This document shows positions 16,815 through 24,780 of a DNA stretch of 64,000 nucleotides, in pieces (position 1 is the stretch's first letter; every line of letters begins with the position of its first letter). Source of the DNA: Methanoculleus thermophilus (lineage in GTDB: Archaea; Halobacteriota; Methanomicrobia; Methanomicrobiales; Methanoculleaceae). The notes below the pieces were generated by a model, which saw nothing but the letters and a program-made list of their open reading frames with translations, was not told the DNA's origin and ran no database searches. The translations under genes and the position numbers were made by a program. The stretch spans positions 1 to 64,000 of the forward strand of contig NZ_BCNX01000003.1 of assembly GCF_001571405.1 (NCBI RefSeq). The letters are read 5' to 3'.

Positions 16815-17210
16815 ATGCAGAAGAAATTTACCCCGATGGGAAAGATCCAGAAGCACCACGACGCCCTGCAGGTGCAGGTGGATGGGTGGAAACTCGGCGA
16901 ACTTGTGATCGCCGCCGCGGACGTTCCGAAGATGCTAAACGGCCGCGTGGTAGATGTTCAGTTTGTGCAGGAACGCCCCGGCCACGAGGTCTTCGTCGGT
17001 CACGCCGGCAGCGCCCGGATCTCCCGGAGCGGCCGGGCGGTGAACGTCCGGATCGAGAGCAGGCTCATGTCGGCCCCACTCGCGGCAGTGCAGAAGGTAA
17101 TCACCGGGCAGCAGCTCGCCGCCAGGCTCTCCGCCCCGGCCCCGATCATCGACGCGGACCGGGAGCAGGCGAAGTCGATCGACCATGACCTCGTGAGGTC
17201 GTTTGCATGA
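16815..17210 (+). CDS. Hypothetical protein of the element (131 aa)
   Basis: The ATG at 16815 has a strong ribosome site (AAAGGAGGAAGA) 8 bases upstream. The first 80 residues look beta-rich (ALQVQVDGWKLGELVIAAADV, GRVVDVQFVQE, VFVGHAGSARI), and the last 50 are helical. No family is recognised. The next very small gene overlaps its stop by 4 bases, so they form an operon under the four-site operator. Confidence 0.65.
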   Translation: MQKKFTPMGKIQKHHDALQVQVDGWKLGELVIAAADVPKMLNGRVVDVQFVQERPGHEVFVGHAGSARISRSGRAVNVRIESRLMSAPLAAVQKVITGQQLAARLSAPAPIIDADREQAKSIDHDLVRSFA

Positions 17211-17320
17211 TCCCCGTCGAGGACGCGGAAACCCTGCGCGCGGAGGCGGAGGCGCTTCGCGCGGAAGTCCGGGAGGTCGTGGCCATCCTGGAGAACTGGA
17301 ACGCAGACCGCCGACCGTAA
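17207..17320 (+). CDS. Very small coiled-coil protein (37 aa)
   Basis: The frame MIPVEDAETLRAEAEALRAE continues as a single heptad-repeat helix to NWNADRRP. Its ATG overlaps the previous stop by 4 bases, as in the other small genes of this element. A hairpin with GGGAGG and CCTCCC arms follows near 17330-17352. Function unknown. Confidence 0.45.
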   Translation: MIPVEDAETLRAEAEALRAEVREVVAILENWNADRRP

Positions 17321-17391
17321 CCACGCGGGCGGGAGGTGCAACCCCTCCCGGCGGCATCCGTCAAGGGGAAACCAACAGAAGAGACGATATC

Positions 17392-17853
17392 ATGACAAAC
17401 GTCAAATTTGGAACCACTGTTTCGGCGGTCTTGGAGTGCCTGGACTTCGCCGAAAGCGACCTGACAGACGACGAGCGCCACAACTCCCGCAAAGCCCTGG
17501 AGCACTACAAGGCAGCGGTTGCACAGACGATCCGCGAGGTCTTCGACGAGGCGGACGTCCCCGGCCCGGCCGCCCCGGAGCCGGTGCCCTGCACGCGGTG
17601 TGGTGCCATCCTGGAGGGAGAGAGGCGCTTCTGCACCGTGTGCGGTATGCCGCAGAAGAAGGAGGCGCCCGGCGACTCCCTGGAGAGGATGCTTGCAAAA
17701 GATGCCGGCACGACCCCGGACGACCCGCGCTTTAAGGCAGTGGTCGCCCGGATCCGCGAGGAGCAGCCGGAGGCGTGGGACGCCCTGGTGCAGAAGATCG
17801 CCACGGCCACGGCGGCCCCGAAACCGAAAGAGGCAGAGCCGGCGAAGTCCTAA
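17392..17853 (+). CDS. Zinc-ribbon protein with helical N-terminus (153 aa)
   Basis: ATG 17392 begins MTNVKFGTTVSAVLECLDFA, giving a helical N-terminal half (TDDERHNSRKALEHYKAAVAQ). A zinc ribbon CTRCG...CTVCG lies at about residues 64-84, much like the ribbon at the end of the integrase. A Pro/Lys-rich tail ends the protein. It is the last gene before the right end of the element. Function unknown; a nucleic-acid or protein adaptor is possible. Confidence 0.6.
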   Translation: MTNVKFGTTVSAVLECLDFAESDLTDDERHNSRKALEHYKAAVAQTIREVFDEADVPGPAAPEPVPCTRCGAILEGERRFCTVCGMPQKKEAPGDSLERMLAKDAGTTPDDPRFKAVVARIREEQPEAWDALVQKIATATAAPKPKEAEPAKS

Positions 17854-18083
17854 TCCTACACTCCTTCCGCTCTTTTTCGAGACGACTCTATGATACTGTT
17901 CGATCGCGACAGCCTCACATTGTTGGTTTAAGGCACGATCTCCCCTCACATCGATACTTCCCACACGTGGAAGAAGATCGTGCCTCATATCGAATCTGTG
18001 AAGGTTTCTCGTTTCGCTTCACAAGAGAAATAACCCCAATCTGGAGCCTGTTTCAAGAACGGATTAAGAACTTGGCTTCTTCA
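17854..18083. other. Right end of element, non-coding, with inverted repeat
   Basis: No gene is visible. AGGCACGATC at 17931-17940 and its complement at 17976-17985 form an inverted repeat, and GTGAAG/CTTCAC arms follow at about 17999-18025. With the 13-mer at 18061 this looks like an attachment-site arm region where integrase or a directionality factor could bind. Confidence 0.5.
18061..18073 (-). repeat. Right inverted 13-mer beside attR
   Basis: GGATTAAGAACTT on the plus strand is the exact complement of the site at 6311-6323. It lies 10 bases from the core copy within tRNA-Thr. Together they form a symmetric pair around the core in the excised circle. Confidence 0.6.
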
Positions 18084-18156
18084 AGCCCCAGCCGAGATTT
18101 GAACTCGGGACCTGCTGATTACAAGTCAGCCGCTCTGCCAGCTAAGCCACTGGGGC
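18084..18156 (-). tRNA. tRNA-Thr (TGT)
   Basis: The minus strand folds as a full cloverleaf: acceptor GCCCCAG with CTGGGGC, anticodon loop CTTGTAA with anticodon TGT, T arm around GTTCAAATC. The discriminator is T, as usual for archaeal tRNA-Thr. CCA is not encoded. Its 3' end is the integration site of the element. Confidence 0.95.
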
Positions 18157-18198
18157 ACACCCTATTATGTGGGCGGTCTGCAGTAAAAAAGGTGGCGC

Positions 18199-18480
18199 TC
18201 ACCCCGGGTTGTCTTCGCCCCTCTCCATGCCCTCGGCCGGTTGTGGCCATAGGGTCTTGCCGTCGTAGAGGATGCGGCGGATCCGGTGGTAGGGGATGCA
18301 GGCGACGTGGGTCCCGGAGTCCACCTCCAGGTACTGGGCATCGAGCGCGACGACCCGCTCCCCCTGCACCCGTGAGCGGTCGCCGGGCGCTCCCCGATCG
18401 ACGTACTCGACCTCGACCCGGGAGAAGTCGTAGCCAGGATCGTGGTAGAGCCGGAGCAGCAGCCGGTGGCTTGTTCGCAT
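18199..18480 (-). CDS. DUF504 / MJ1316-domain protein
   Basis: This 93-residue protein fits the DUF504 family (UPF0248), whose fold is linked to recognition of RNA ends. Conserved features are visible: YHDPGYDFSRVEVEYVDRGAPGD at 12-35 and IPYHRIRRILYDGKTLW at 62-78. The family is widespread in archaea. It stands alone, divergent from mmp10. Its exact role in the cell is unknown. Confidence 0.8.
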   Translation of the reverse strand: MRTSHRLLLRLYHDPGYDFSRVEVEYVDRGAPGDRSRVQGERVVALDAQYLEVDSGTHVACIPYHRIRRILYDGKTLWPQPAEGMERGEDNPG

Positions 18481-18645
18481 ATCCTTCCTCTCCCACGATC
18501 ACCTTGCCCACCCCGGGGCATAAAGGTGCACGGTGCCGCTCGGGTTGTCGTGCAATGCCCGTTTTGTCGATGGGCCTGGCTGCAGCGCGACGGCAAGGAT
18601 GGGTCTGCAATCTTCATAACCGAGGAGCACAGAAGTACCATCAGA

Positions 18646-19872
18646 ATGTCGCATCTCACCGTCGATCTCGGGGGTCGGCCCGGCCTCGACTGCCGGGGAT
18701 TCTGCTCGTACTGCTACTTCAAACACGTCAAGGGCACAACGTCGTTCGGCTGCAAATACTGCCTCCCCTTCCAGAAAGGCTGCGACTACTGCACCCGGGG
18801 CGTGCGCGAGGGCTATACCGGGTTCAAAGACCTCCGGAGCGTCGCCGACGAGACGCTGGCAAACCTCCAGGTGATGGGCGACGATCTCGACCGGATCACC
18901 ATCAGCGGGGGTGGGGACCCGAGCTGCTACCCGGAGTTCCGCGACCTCATCGAACTCCTCGGCAGCATGGAGGTGCCGCTCCATATCGGCTACACCAGCG
19001 GCAAAGGGTTCGATGACCCCGGTATTGCCGACTTCCTCATCGATAACGGCCTCGCCGAGGTCTCCTATACCATCTTCGCCGCAGACCCAGAACTGCGGCG
19101 AGAATGGATGCACGACCCGACGCCGGAGACCTCGCTTGAGATCCTCGACCGGCTCTGCGGCGCAGTCGACGTCTACGCCGCCGCAGTCATCATCCCGGGC
19201 GTCAACGACGGCGAGATTCTTGAAGAGACCTGTGCGTGGCTGGAGGAGCGGGGTGCAAAGGGGCTGATCCTGATGCGGTTTGCAAACCGAACCGACCAGG
19301 GGCTCATTCTCGGGAATGCACCGCTCCTAGAGGGGCAACGGGTCCATACTGTCGATGAGTTCCACGATATCGTCACCGACCTAAACGAACGGTTCTCAAT
19401 GAAGATCAGCGGGACCCCGCTTGGCGATCCCTCGATCGGATCGCCGTTTGCAATCCTTCACGAGCCCGACCTCTTAAAGAAACTCCCCCGGGTCAGGAAG
19501 CGTGCGACGGTGATCACCGGGAGCATCGCGGCCCCCTTCATCCAGCGTGTCCTCTCGATCCGCGGCTCGACATCAAGGGTCGTCAAGGTCAGAAAGGAGA
19601 TCGCCTGCCTCATCACCGCCGACGACCTTGCCGGGGTGGACCTGGCGAGGCTTGAGGACGCTGTGGTCATCCCCGGTCGGGCCTTCGTCCATGACGCCGA
19701 GGCCCAGAAGATCCTCTCCGCAGACGGCGTCGACCGCGTGGTGGTGCGCGGCCCCGATATGCTGACGGCCGACGCGGAGATGAGCATGGGGATGACCCGT
19801 ACGGAAGTGCTCGATAAAGAGATGGAAGGGTTTGCAGCCCTGATCAACACGATCAATCGTTACGGCCGGTGA
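18646..19872 (+). CDS. mmp10: Mmp10, radical SAM methyltransferase for McrA arginine
   Basis: This 408-residue protein matches methanogenesis marker protein 10, the cobalamin-dependent radical SAM enzyme known to methylate an arginine near the active site of methyl-coenzyme M reductase. The N-terminal Cys-rich part is distinctive: CRGFCSYCYFKHVKG, then FGCKYCLPFQKGCDYCTRG at about 33-51. ISGGGDPSCYP and the TIM-barrel strands follow, and the C-terminal domain from about 280 ends the enzyme. ATG 18646 is chosen over the longer frame from 18442 because it gives the family length and the start MSHLTVDLGGRPGLDC. Its 3' end overlaps the convergent sensor kinase by 20 bases. Confidence 0.92.
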   Translation: MSHLTVDLGGRPGLDCRGFCSYCYFKHVKGTTSFGCKYCLPFQKGCDYCTRGVREGYTGFKDLRSVADETLANLQVMGDDLDRITISGGGDPSCYPEFRDLIELLGSMEVPLHIGYTSGKGFDDPGIADFLIDNGLAEVSYTIFAADPELRREWMHDPTPETSLEILDRLCGAVDVYAAAVIIPGVNDGEILEETCAWLEERGAKGLILMRFANRTDQGLILGNAPLLEGQRVHTVDEFHDIVTDLNERFSMKISGTPLGDPSIGSPFAILHEPDLLKKLPRVRKRATVITGSIAAPFIQRVLSIRGSTSRVVKVRKEIACLITADDLAGVDLARLEDAVVIPGRAFVHDAEAQKILSADGVDRVVVRGPDMLTADAEMSMGMTRTEVLDKEMEGFAALINTINRYGR

Positions 19873-21751
19873 CGGGTGGGCACGCCTGGAGCGTGAACCG
19901 GAAGGCGGCCCCGGACTCCGGATGCCCCGGCACCCGGTCCTCGACCCATATCCTGCCGCCGTAGCGCTGGACCAGGGTGTGGACGATGTAGAGTCCTAGA
20001 CCTTTGCCGCTCCTACTCCCTGTTTTCCTGAACTTCTTGAATACCATGGGTTTCTCGGCGTCCGGTATCCCGGGACCGGTATCCTCGACCGAGACCAGAA
20101 TTCTCCCGTCCTCCTCCCGTGCAGTGATCCAGATCGAGACCCCGGGGCCGCCGAACTTGACGGCGTTGCCGACGAGGTTTATGATGATCTGGCCGAGGAG
20201 ATCGTCGGCGGCGACGCACAAGGTCTGCGGGGTGTAGTGGATATCGACGTCCGGAAAGAAGGAGATGATATCCCTGATGACAGGATCGAGATTCACCGGC
20301 CCGAGTGCGGGAGTTTCCTCCGCAATCCTCCGGATCGTCGATACGTTCCCGATGATCTCGGCGCTCTGCCTGATAGCCGCTGCGAGTTTTCGGGCAAGAC
20401 CCTTATCCGGCTCGGCGAGTGTCTCTGCAAGGAGTGTTGCATAGCCGCTGGCGACGGTGTTTGCGTTGTTGATGTCGTGCGTCATGAGGTCCAGGTAGAA
20501 ATTCGCCTGCTCGTTGAGCCACATTCGCTCGACGGCGCCCCCTACCTCCCTGCCGATGGAGACGAGCACCTCCCGCTCATCCGGTGAGAAACTGTGCACG
20601 GTCCGGCTGACCAGGTTGATGGCGCCGATTACTCGTTTCCCGGTCATGATGGGGATGCTCGCAAACGCCTGGATACCTGATCCGGCATCCTGCGGGTAGG
20701 TGCGCGGGTAGTTCTCTACAAAGTGCGCCGCACCCTTCCCGAGAACCTGGTCGTATGGCGGTGCACCGAGATCGATGATCCGTCGCCGGAACGAGAACCC
20801 TTCCGGAAGCCCGATCTCGGTGACCAGTTCGGCGCTGGACCGGCCGGGATCGATCAGGTAGACGCCGCCGCCCTCAAAGATGAGGAGTTCCAGGGTCTTC
20901 TCAAGCACGCCTCTCAGCAGTTCGTCTAGATCTGCCGACGATGTGGCAGTCCTGACCACCTGATTGATGACATAAAGTTGAGTGTTCCTGCGCCGGATCC
21001 TCTCCTCGGCGAGTTTTTGGTTGGTGATGTCCGCAACGCCGATGGCAACACCAACGTATCCGGAGTTTCCGCCGGTCACCGGTGAAGTGGTGAGTCTGGC
21101 GTCGATAACCCGTCTGTCGGATCGGCGGAGCCGGAGTTCAGTCTCCTCCCGCCCGCCTCCATCCCGCTCGATCAGGATCCTTGCCCGTGGGACGTCGACC
21201 GGGTCGACGAAGGAAAGGAAGGGGGTCCCCTGCATCTCGTCTGTGGTGTAGCCGAGGATCTCCTTCATCCGAGCACTGGCAAAGACGATAGTGCCTCTCT
21301 GGTCGACCACGAGGATTCCTTCATGCAGGCTCCTGCCGATCTCGTGCCAGAAGCACTCTATTCGCTTGAACGCCACCTCGGTGCGCTTCAGCATGAGAGT
21401 ATATCGGATGGTGCAGAGCAGGAGTTCGGGGGTGAGTTGCTCCCGGATCAGGTAATCGTCCGCACCACGCCAAAGGAGCCTGATCGCGGCGTCAAGGTCG
21501 TCACGCGGGATGAGAAGGATGACCGGAACACCGGGGGCATTCTTGCTCACCCGCGTCACCACATCGGGATCGTTATCGGGGTCGAGCATGACGAGATCGA
21601 ACGGCTCCCGCATGAGGGCAGCAAGACCGTCGGCAACCTGCGGGTATGAGATTATCTCAACCGGGAGCCCGACTTCCCGGAGCAGCTGCTCTATCAGCAG
21701 GGCGTCGCCCGGGCTCCTGGTGATGATGAGCAGCCGGAGGGGTTCGGGCAT
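19853..21751 (-). CDS. Sensor histidine kinase: degenerate receiver, PAS, GAF, kinase
   Basis: This 632-residue soluble signalling protein has a receiver-like domain (5-120), a PAS domain (about 128-250, ILGYTTDEMQG), a GAF domain (about 265-415), a dimerisation helix with the His in MTHDINNAN (about 427), and an ATPase domain with NLVGNAVKFGG, DTGPGIPDAEK and GKGLGLYIV. The receiver retains Asp57 but has Thr-Arg where the acidic pair should be and Arg where the invariant Lys should be (DYLIRE), so phosphorylation is doubtful. No transmembrane segment is present. No partner regulator lies beside it. Confidence 0.88.
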   Translation of the reverse strand: MPEPLRLLIITRSPGDALLIEQLLREVGLPVEIISYPQVADGLAALMREPFDLVMLDPDNDPDVVTRVSKNAPGVPVILLIPRDDLDAAIRLLWRGADDYLIREQLTPELLLCTIRYTLMLKRTEVAFKRIECFWHEIGRSLHEGILVVDQRGTIVFASARMKEILGYTTDEMQGTPFLSFVDPVDVPRARILIERDGGGREETELRLRRSDRRVIDARLTTSPVTGGNSGYVGVAIGVADITNQKLAEERIRRRNTQLYVINQVVRTATSSADLDELLRGVLEKTLELLIFEGGGVYLIDPGRSSAELVTEIGLPEGFSFRRRIIDLGAPPYDQVLGKGAAHFVENYPRTYPQDAGSGIQAFASIPIMTGKRVIGAINLVSRTVHSFSPDEREVLVSIGREVGGAVERMWLNEQANFYLDLMTHDINNANTVASGYATLLAETLAEPDKGLARKLAAAIRQSAEIIGNVSTIRRIAEETPALGPVNLDPVIRDIISFFPDVDIHYTPQTLCVAADDLLGQIIINLVGNAVKFGGPGVSIWITAREEDGRILVSVEDTGPGIPDAEKPMVFKKFRKTGSRSGKGLGLYIVHTLVQRYGGRIWVEDRVPGHPESGAAFRFTLQACPPVTGRND

Positions 21752-21871
21752 TCCTTCATTCCCCCGCCGTCAGGTTCTGGATGTCTGGTAACTCGAATCC
21801 CATACCCATGCGAGGCACGCCGGGATACGCCCGGAACACTTCCATCTTCTATCCGGTGCTGACGATAAGTC

Positions 21872-22438
21872 TTACTGAGCGGTTCCCACTAACTTGAGGA
21901 ACCGTTCGATGATCCACTCGTTTCTGACTTCGGGGTGGAAGAGGGTACCGTAGAGAGGGAGTGAATGGTGCCGGATCGCCTGGAGGCACCGGTCGGAGGC
22001 GGCAAGCGATATGAACCCATTTGGAGCCTGCACGGCCTGTTCATGCAGTTCGTATGCAAAAAAATCCTCCTTTCCGGCAAAGAGAGGATCGGGAATGAGC
22101 ACTCTGATCTCGGTCATGCCGATCTCGCAGCACGGTTCGATACCGCCGCCGAAGGCAGCCGCGAGAACCCGCATCCCGGAGGAGATGCCGAGCACCGGGC
22201 GCTTGAATTCAGAAAGCCACTTGAACCGTTCCGGATGTTCTGCGAACCCGGTATCCTGGAGCGCCGTCCCGCAGATGATCGCCGCATCCGCGGCCTCGAT
22301 CTCCGGTGCACCGACGGCGGTGTAGTGGCGGGTGGCAAACGGTGTTCCGGCATTCTGGAGGTGCCGTTCAATCGGCCTGACAAACTCGTCCCGGGAGAGC
22401 GAGTTCTCCCTGTAGCAGAGGTCGAGAACGAGGATCAT
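21872..22438 (-). CDS. Class I glutamine amidotransferase-like protein without catalytic Cys
   Basis: This 188-residue protein has the class I amidotransferase fold (ILVLDLCYRENSLSRDEFV, AAIICGTALQD, and a C-terminal LFHPEV with His and Glu). At the nucleophile elbow it reads VLGISSGMRVLA where active enzymes have G-[IV]-C-x-G, so Cys is replaced by Ser and glutaminase activity is unlikely. Its ATG overlaps the stop of the Dph6-like gene by 4 bases, so the two are made together. It could be a regulatory or scaffolding subunit of that ligase, which is inference. Confidence 0.75.
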   Translation of the reverse strand: MILVLDLCYRENSLSRDEFVRPIERHLQNAGTPFATRHYTAVGAPEIEAADAAIICGTALQDTGFAEHPERFKWLSEFKRPVLGISSGMRVLAAAFGGGIEPCCEIGMTEIRVLIPDPLFAGKEDFFAYELHEQAVQAPNGFISLAASDRCLQAIRHHSLPLYGTLFHPEVRNEWIIERFLKLVGTAQ

Positions 22439-23115
22439 TTTTCCATCAACCCCGCCCGCTCAATCCGAAGGACGCCGTTGTAGTTCTGGTAAACTCGCGA
22501 TGCTTCCTCGATCGCGATCCGCTGTGAGAAGAAAGGGGCATCGACGACGAACGTCTCAAACTCCCCACCTTCCCCGGTGAGGGTAACCTGGTGCTTCCGG
22601 GCGATTCTCCGGAGTTCATCGAGGGTATGGCGGTCGATCTCCTTCCCAAGCCATGATGCGTCAAAAGGAGCGGAAAAAACGCCGACGATGATGGCCTTAA
22701 AGCCGGCGCTGATGAGTTCGTCCATGTACGCCTCCTGGTCTGTATCCCAGAGCGGGTTGAAGCACCAGAGGCCCAGTTCCTGGCAGACCCGCTGGACCCT
22801 TGTTGCCTGGTAGACAGAGAGGATCGCCCCGGTGACGATCCCTTCGATCCCGAACTGTTCCCGGGCAACGAAAAGAGCCCGCTTTAAGTCTTCAAGTTCG
22901 GTCTCCTTCTCCCCTGCCGTCTCCACCTCAACGAGAGGGAGCCCAGCCGCCTTTGCCTGGAGTGCGGCAAGGCGGATGTTTGGGGTGTGGAACATATAGC
23001 TCTCGGGGTTCTTGGAGACGACCGTGATCAGACAGACCACTTCTTCCTGTTGCATCGATTTCCAGCAGGCAAAGAGTGAGTCCTTCCCACCGGAGAAGAG
23101 CACGCCGAGTTTCAT
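22435..23115 (-). CDS. dph6: Diphthine-ammonia ligase family protein
   Basis: This is a PP-loop ATPase of the Dph6 family, which turns diphthine on elongation factor 2 into diphthamide with ATP and ammonia. The PP-loop SGGKDS is at residues 8-13. The family's C-terminal motif is visible as LTGEGGEFETFVVDAPFF. The start ATG 23115 (MKLGVLFSGG) fits the family; the ATG at 23145 would add ten residues. It is coupled to an amidotransferase-like gene, suggestive because the reaction uses ammonia. Other ATP-dependent amidations cannot be excluded. Confidence 0.82.
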   Translation of the reverse strand: MKLGVLFSGGKDSLFACWKSMQQEEVVCLITVVSKNPESYMFHTPNIRLAALQAKAAGLPLVEVETAGEKETELEDLKRALFVAREQFGIEGIVTGAILSVYQATRVQRVCQELGLWCFNPLWDTDQEAYMDELISAGFKAIIVGVFSAPFDASWLGKEIDRHTLDELRRIARKHQVTLTGEGGEFETFVVDAPFFSQRIAIEEASRVYQNYNGVLRIERAGLMEK

Positions 23116-23345
23116 CGTAACTGCATATCGTTCTCTTTCGGGCATGATAACTCCTGCGGCGCGGCAGAACTATGTGCCTTATGGGAATCCGGGTGCATGT
23201 GGGCTGGTAGTTGCAAAGGGGGACGCTGCGTCGGATTCTGGGCAACGGCGAGATGCCCTGAGGGCGCCGGGCGAGCGGGATCAGGCTTATATGGTCTCGA
23301 ACCTTCACCCAACGTTGGCACCTGGAGTATCAGGAGGTAGCCGCT

Positions 23346-23537
23346 ATGGCCGGAGATAAACAATACCTGAAAGATCAGATCGAAGTGGTGGTAAACTGTG
23401 TCCTGGTAGATTATCGAGGGGATTCTGAGTCGCGGGATCGGGTTATCCATGCGATTATAGAATGGGCTGAGGAGCACCCGGATGAGTGGGATGAACTGCA
23501 GGCACGCTGCCAGCAGCGCCATGAAATACTGGCGTGA
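23346..23537 (+). CDS. Small hypothetical protein (63 aa)
   Basis: ATG 23346 has AGGAGG 8 bases upstream, which supports translation. The protein is helical and acidic at its end (AIIEWAEEHPDEWDELQARC). No family is recognised. It stands alone between the dph6-like gene and the tRNA cluster. Confidence 0.5.
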   Translation: MAGDKQYLKDQIEVVVNCVLVDYRGDSESRDRVIHAIIEWAEEHPDEWDELQARCQQRHEILA

Positions 23538-23760
23538 TCTCTCCCTGCCGGTACGGCATCTCTTCTATCCTTTCCTCTCTGCGCGGTTTGTCCCAGGGCG
23601 CATCGAACTGTTTGTTGTCGAGCCGGATATCTGGCGGATCTGATACTCACGAACGGCTTGGTGGCTATGGAGCGAAGAGTTGGGTCGGGAGCGGTTGGGG
23701 TTATTACTGGAGAAGTGGGATGTGCTCTATCGCCTGCTGAAAGATGGTGAGAGAATGGAA

Positions 23761-23833
23761 CGCCCAGGACGGAATTCGAATCCGTGTCGACGGCGTGACA
23801 GGCCGTCATGATAGGCCACTACACTACCTGGGC
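23761..23833 (-). tRNA. tRNA-Asp (GTC)
   Basis: The minus strand shows acceptor GCCCAGG with CCTGGGC, anticodon loop CTGTCAC giving GTC, and T-loop TTCGAAT. The discriminator is G, as expected for Asp. No CCA is encoded. Confidence 0.95.
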
Positions 23834-23878
23834 ACTCTGGTGATTCTCGCCGCCCGTTGCCCGGGCGAGAAGCATAAG

Positions 23879-23963
23879 TGCGAGGGGAGCGATTTGAACG
23901 CTCGAACTCCTACGAGACAAGGCCCTCAACCTTGCGCCTTTGACCTGGCTTGGCAACCCTCGC
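23879..23963 (-). tRNA. tRNA-Leu (GAG)
   Basis: The minus strand gives an 85-base type II tRNA with acceptor GCGAGGG and CCCTCGC, anticodon stem CAAGG/CCTTG with loop TTGAGGG (GAG), a long variable arm and discriminator A. It lies 45 bases from tRNA-Asp on the same strand. Confidence 0.93.
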
Positions 23964-24256
23964 TAGGGTATGAGGAAGAACATGCTTTACGCATGAACGG
24001 AGATGGGTAATCCATCGGTTGCGCTTTCGCACCCCGTTTACCTCATTTAATCTGTCGTCATCCCTCAAATACTTTTGTATGCTGATGGGGTAGCAATGCG
24101 GCCTGGCCCCCCTGGCAGCACGAGATCGCTCCTGCAACTGCGGTCTATTGGATGTAGGATCGGGTCAATGCAGAGCGGTTCTGGCAGGGCCTGAAGGACA
24201 CCACGTTTGACTGCCGATAGCGGGGTTTGATTAACCGTCGGGTCCAATGGGATTCC

Positions 24257-24647
24257 ATGAAGACCCCATCCCCGGTTGTATGCCTCTGCTGTGTGTTGAT
24301 ACTTGCTCTGTTTACCGGTGGTTGCATAGTTCACGTCAAAAACCAGGAGTATTACGATAACCAGGAGTATTACGATAACTGGGTTGTTGCGGAGCCGAAC
24401 AACCCTGGAGGCCTGGTGCATCCGGGGGATGTACTACAACAATAACTATAATCAGTACGCCGAAGCGCTGGAGAGCTGCAACAGGGCGCTTGAACTGGAC
24501 CCGGAGTACGGGCAGGCATGGTACCTGAAAGGAGTCATCCTGACGAATATGAATAGGACCGACGAAGCAGCGGCGTGTTTTGAGACTGCAACGAAGTACG
24601 ATCCGGGATTGCCCCGGGGAATGCCGCTTGTTAACGGAGATATGTGA
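24257..24647 (+). pseudogene. TPR lipoprotein broken by a one-base frameshift
   Basis: The frame from 24257 encodes a lipoprotein signal (MKTPSPVVCLCCVLILALFT then GGC) and continues to NWVVAEPNNP before drifting off to a stop at 24445. The next frame takes over at about 24406 with EAWCIRGMYYNN and a TPR motif (YAEALESCNRALELDPEYGQ). Removing one base near 24402-24406 would restore AEPNNPEAW, a typical start of archaeal TPR units. It is either a recent pseudogene or a sequencing error. The TPR part is short (about two repeats). Confidence 0.65.
24341..24376 (+). repeat. Two tandem 18-base units in the lipoprotein
   Basis: The unit AACCAGGAGTATTACGAT occurs twice in a row and encodes NQEYYD twice just after the lipobox. 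It is a simple in-frame duplication. Confidence 0.85.
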
Positions 24648-24780
24648 GTGTGTAAGGGAATGCACTCCCGTGAGTAGTATGGATCTGCTCACCGGTTGTT
24701 GTCTTTCTAGTCCCCATGCAAAGGTGGTCTGAATAGATGTATAAAAAACACTTTCTGACAGATCTGAACCTGAAAATCGA

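Larger units (their letters stand above)
6286..18094. mobile_element. Integrated element of about 11.8 kb in tRNA-Thr(TGT)
   Basis: The element is bounded by an 11-base direct repeat, AGCCCCAGCCG, at 6286-6296 and at 18084-18094. The right copy is the 3' end of an intact tRNA-Thr gene. Each core has a matching inverted 13-mer on its element side (6311-6323 and 18061-18073). The integrase gene starts next to the left end. Cargo includes a truncated second integrase, a winged-helix regulator, two AbrB-like proteins, a PrimPol-like protein with a D5-type helicase, a chain of very small coupled genes, a tape-measure-like protein, a lipoprotein and a zinc-ribbon protein. No capsid, portal, terminase or conjugation gene was recognised, so a satellite, a decayed provirus or an integrative plasmid are all open. 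Confidence 0.8.

Noticed and set aside
17775-19016. A 413-codon plus-strand frame
   Set aside because: It crosses the tRNA-Thr gene, the DUF504 gene and the start of mmp10 in another frame; low-complexity Arg-rich product.
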